From assembly GCF_026213295.1 (NCBI RefSeq), contig NC_079413.1, forward strand, positions 23,132,767 to 23,196,766: a DNA stretch of 64,000 nt, written 5' to 3'. Below, piece by piece: positions 60,121 through 64,000 of the stretch. The notes under the pieces were generated by a model. The model was not told the DNA's origin, did not search any database, and saw only the letters and a list, made by a program, of their open reading frames with translations. This DNA is from Gadus chalcogrammus. Taxonomy: Eukaryota; Chordata; Actinopteri; Gadiformes; Gadidae. The position numbers and the translations under genes were made by a program. Position 1 is the first letter of the stretch; every line of letters starts with the position of its first letter.

Positions 60121-60363
60121 GCATGGTACCGTGGCCAAAAGCTGCTCAGGGCCACACCCCCACCCTCCTCCTTGACCCGCCTCTCTCCTCCTCATTTGTA
60201 TTAAAGCTACAGACACCGAAATGGCGCGTTTTGGGAAAGCTCAATGTGCGATTGGCAGTGTCTGTAATTCTGCACAACGGCTGAATTTCGGGAACGCCTT
60301 CAAATACTGTGTTAGGGGCCCACTAATTAATTATTATATTAAAGCATCCATAAAGTACCATGC
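60121..60363. mobile_element. MITE-like element
   Basis: Begins GCATGGTAC and ends GTACCATGC, about 243 bp. The interior (AAGCTACAGACACCGAAATG) looks like a sequence often interspersed in fish genomes. Confidence 0.45.
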
Positions 60364-60576
60364 CATTGGACCTTTTCACATTCACACACTAGTGCATTGA
60401 CCTATTCACTTACAAATAGTACCTGTTTCTATTCACATACAGCCAGTGCATTGACCTATTCACAGTGCAAAACATGCAAATGCTTGAAATGTTCACTTTT
60501 GGTTATCTTGTGTTGCAACCCCCAGGCTGACAGCAAACATTAGGTAAATCGAAAGCGGTTCAATGTCTGGTGTGTT

Positions 60577-62278
60577 CTAATGGCACACAATCCTGCTGTC
60601 CTGTTTCTGAAGTCGTTCAAATACCGCAAATGAGATACACGTGTTCCACATCCTGGCAAAACAACAACAGAGGGAGAGAGAAAGCACCTTTCAATGTTGT
60701 GTTCCTGTTTATTTTAATGCCGCTCTCAATTGTATTATCATGGCGGCTTTAAAAAAAACAAAAAAAACAGGATATAAACTTTGGGCATTCGATCCTTCAG
60801 GTTTTGATAAGGGCATGCAAATGTAACGGCCACGCCAGGTGATTGATCAAAGGTAGGGTGGGCAATTTTTGAGAAGCAAGCCGAAGCAAACAAGAATATT
60901 AAAATGAGCCAACATAGGGAGGCGCAGTAAACGGGAAACAGACATTCCCACAGCGCACTTCCCTCACCAATAGCTGACAGGCAGCTCTGCGTCTCTTAAC
61001 AAATTACACTCAAACAAAAGCTCTTAAATAATTGCTTCCTGTCGTCTTCAAAGACAAATGACTTCATTGGTGGGGAGAGAAACAACTCGGATTGTACGCC
61101 ATCGTTCTACACATTAATCGGTTCATTCTCACCTCAGGCTTTTCACGGAGGGACACTTCTTCAGGACGGCTCCAAGGCTCTGGGCCCCGACGTCCGTCAG
61201 GTTGTTGTACTTCACACTAGAAACATTTAATTTTAATTATAACCAATGGTTTTATTGAATACATCTGCAAGAACAGAGTTGCAGACGAGGCAGAGTTGCC
61301 GACTAGAACCAAAACTAGACGTTTTGGTTCTTTTAAATACTGGAGAGGGGCTTTTAACGCGTGTGCACAAAGATTAAGCTCACACCCAAGCCTCTTGTGT
61401 GCTTCTAAATCTAAAGGTAAACTAACAACATCACAACACTTGCTTGCCTATTACTTCTACCTAAAGTGATTTAAAGTCAAATTCTGGGTGTGGTTGAAAT
61501 CCTTAAAAATTATACTTTAAGGCAAAGTCTCTACAGGACATAGTAAATGGCTTATGTAAATCCACATCCTGGCTCTCATCTGGTATGCCAGGATCTTTGA
61601 TTATTCTTATGTGGCCCACCTCTAGAAGCTCTCTAGAAACCCACAGACTTCTGATTACAAAACAGTGAATAATTACAGACACTGTATCCATCATTGCGTC
61701 TTCTGGCTGCTGTGAGGTGCACTGGCGAGCTCACAGGCACGGCTGTATACCCAAATAAGGCTTTTTTCTACATTTGCATATGTCCATGTGACATCAGAAG
61801 GTGGGGTGCTGGCACTCCCAGCGTGTGACGCAGCATTGAACAGAGCTACTGCGGGCGAGGAGTCGCGCTGCCAAAATACTAAACCAAGGCTTTGGAGTGT
61901 GGCAAATATAAAAACACTTACATGGTCCCTGGTGAGATTCCAAAATAAATGAGCCACAGGAATAACACCATTTTAAGGGGAATGTGTTTGTCTGAGAGTG
62001 CACAGACATACTCTGCGTGCCATAAAGGGTAACATTGTCAATGCAGCAAAATAATTCACAAGAAGTCCAATGAAAGCTGATCCTTACTCTAGGTCAGTCA
62101 GGGACACCATCAGAGGCAGGACTGTGGCCAGCCAGTGGGCACCAACGTCGGAGATGATGTTACTGTACAGACTGAGAGAAAAACACAAAGCAACACACAG
62201 ACGGCAGAACATCACAAGACATCAGATATCAGATGACAGATCATGTGTGTGTGCGCGCACACGTGTGCGCGCGCACGC

Positions 62279-62373
<95 letters not shown>

Positions 62374-63874
62374 TGTGTGTCTACCTGAGACAACGCAGTG
62401 ACGCTGGGTTCATCAGGACCAGAGACAGCTCATACATCCCTGGGTCTCCAATACCATTCTGGGATAGACTAAAACAACAAACACATGGTCTCAGTTCGGT
62501 CAAGGTCACAGTTCATTCCACCTGTACCGATCACCACTCACAGTCCGATTCGCTCGATTCCGAGTGCACATGCTTTAACATTAGGCTGCAAGATACGGAC
62601 GCAACGACATGGTGGCGAGACCGCCGGCTTGACATAATAAATATCAAGGAACATCCACCGGCCGCCATTTTTGTTTGGGCCAACAACAACAACAAAAATA
62701 CCGGCAAAAAGACGTGGGGACACAAACACACAATGATTGACCAACTCAATGTTGGACATTCAAACATGGATGTGAAATCGTGTAGTGTACGCCAAGCATC
62801 ACAAAACCGATCTTCCACAGAGTTATCCTTGTAGAACAAGTGTACTCTTAGATATAATTACAAGTGCTCATCACTGACGCCAGAGTGACCGCTGGGGACG
62901 TGTGGCCAGGTCGAGGGACGTACTTTAGGATCTCAAGGTGGGAGAGGGAAACCAGGACCCCAGCCAGTGCCTCAGCGCCTTCATCTCCTACCTCACTTTT
63001 TTCCAGACTGCCGGTGAGCGGCCGCAAAAGATAAAGCACACAAAGAAACACAAACACACAAAGCATCCTCTTACACAAGCGCAAAGAAACACACATCAAT
63101 GCACCGCAATGCCGCAAGTTACAAAGGGGAATGTATGCGTTGACACTTTTACTGACTCAAGATGGCGTAGGTTGTTGAGGCCGGGCAGGAGTGACCACAG
63201 CTTAGGCAGAGCCAGGGTGCAATCCTCTGGACCGAGCCTTTAGGGGGGAGGAGTGCCTTCATCATCAGCATCATTACTAGCACCATCATTTGATTCATTG
63301 CACTGACAACCTCTGCATCCCAAGCATGGCTTCATTGATTGCACAGCCTTCTTACTCAAACTCCAGCTTGTGTAGTTCCTTCACTGCCGGAACCCCGGAC
63401 GCCAGGAGCGAATCCGATTGGCTGGAGCTAAAGGAGAGCACAGCCTTCACTTCATAAGCACAGAAATGATCACTTCATGTGTCGGAGAATAGTAGAACTC
63501 AGAAGCCCTTCCACCAAATCAAAGCTTGGACGGCTTGATTCATTAACTAAGATTGAGATCAGTAAAGACCATTTGAGATATTTTTTTATAGAACTCGAAG
63601 TAGACAGGGATGGGTAGGTGAGAGTGTTTGAGCCCTGCTCCAATACCTCTGAGAACTAAAAATAAAAGTGTGTAATTAAGCAGTTTAGATCATTGTGGCA
63701 CATTACCTGTCAGTCAGCCTCCTGTGCATGCTGACCAGCCGTGCTAGGTCATCAACGTGACACACCTGGGTCGCCTTTGTGTTCAGCTTGAATTTGGACA
63801 TGGCTCCTTTAAGTTTAAGCTCCTCCTTTTCTTCCAGCTCCTCCCACATGGAGATGACGTCCGCGGTGCATGCC
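60577..63874 (-). CDS. ciita: CIITA C-terminal exons (MHC class II transactivator)
   Basis: Eight exons run right to left: 63707-63874, 63356-63427, 63157-63237, 62924-63007, 62385-62468, 62088-62171, 61133-61216 and 60577-60652 (stop TAG). All borders are AG/GT with the same phase, giving 243 residues. Several exons are 84 nt, each one leucine-rich repeat, as in NLR proteins. Diagnostic pieces are LSQNGIGDPGMYELSLVL, LYSNIISDVGAHWLATVL, KYNNLTDVGAQSLGAVL and the end MWNTCISFAVFERLQKQDSR. The last of these parallels the mammalian CIITA end (MWTPTIPF..., LQQQDSRI). CIITA is the NLR-family coactivator that assembles on RFX/NF-Y/CREB at MHC class II promoters. The acidic, GTP-binding and early LRR exons lie beyond the right edge. 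Confidence 0.93.
62248..62380. repeat. (GTGC)n / (GT)n microsatellite at a ciita donor
   Basis: A GCGT-type tetranucleotide run with GT at both ends. On the gene strand it begins 4 nt after the exon end at 62385 (donor GTAG). The alternating purine-pyrimidine sequence is a candidate for Z-DNA. Confidence 0.95.
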
Positions 63875-63937
63875 CTGAACATCGGGCAAGAAGGGCAGTA
63901 GCAGTTTTTTTTACTAACGCTCGTTTCCGTTCATTTA

Positions 63938-64000
63938 GGCCCCGTTCACACGAAGCCGAAACGGGCAAAACCGTTCCGGTTTCGATCTATCCGGTTTCGG
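63938..64000. repeat. Interspersed repeat start at the window edge
   Basis: GGCCCCGTTCACACGAAG followed by CGAAACGGGCAAAACCG. It shares its terminus with 47682 and lies in a ciita intron. It is truncated by the window end. Confidence 0.5.

Larger units (their letters stand above)
58830..60576 (-). other. Probable ciita 3' UTR
   Basis: No supported ORF. It holds a perfect 13-bp-stem hairpin at 58919-58948 and an inverted-repeat element at 60121-60363. It is assigned to the ciita 3' UTR only because a candidate signal lies at its far end. Confidence 0.4.

Overview
The window is eukaryotic and looks like an accessory, repeat-rich stretch of a teleost fish genome. The reasons are intron-bearing genes with GT...AG splice sites, very dense GT/AC and GA/CT microsatellites, L2/CR1-like LINE ends, hAT, BEL/Pao and LTR remnants, many fold-back and MITE-like elements, and a conserved vertebrate pair, dexi and ciita. 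A 100-N assembly gap lies at 6969-7068. The species cannot be named from the sequence alone.

Layout. 1-9.4 kb is gene-poor and dominated by GA/GT microsatellites and the gap. 9.4-10.9 kb holds a 490-codon ORF, two thirds of which is a 32-bp minisatellite. 11-12.3 kb holds a decayed BEL/Pao pol fragment and a fold-back element. 12.6-21.8 kb and 47.8-55.9 kb are two same-orientation copies of one segmental duplication that differ by many small indels, a solo LTR, a VNTR and a poly-C tract. 21.9-29.7 kb is transposon debris, including a large imperfect inverted repeat built around an L2-like LINE end.

Genes. At 29.7-36.4 kb I can join seven exons, all with matching phases, into a type II membrane C-type lectin-like gene (261 aa). 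Its cytoplasmic exon is duplicated in tandem. About 520 bp further on, an I-set Ig exon and a PRY-SPRY (B30.2) exon follow in compatible phase, so the locus could encode an unusual lectin-Ig-B30.2 protein or two tandem genes. At 44.4-47.1 kb, on the minus strand, a complete six-exon BAX-like gene (198 aa) can be assembled. Its second exon sits beside a TTAA-flanked MITE that inserted 3 bp from the splice acceptor. At 56.5 kb (+) is dexi. At 60.6-63.9 kb (-) are the eight C-terminal exons of ciita, the master regulator of MHC class II transcription; the rest of the gene lies beyond the right edge. dexi and ciita are tail-to-tail, as in mammals. CLEC16A, head-to-head with DEXI in human, was not found where it would be expected; the duplication and the BAX-like gene occupy that side.

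Functionally, the recognisable genes are an antigen-presentation regulator (ciita), a small membrane protein sharing its neighbourhood (dexi), a pro-apoptotic-type Bcl-2 protein, and a rapidly rearranging lectin/Ig/B30.2 receptor-like locus. Exon joins are inferred by eye from splice consensus, phase and family similarity. They have not been tested against transcripts.
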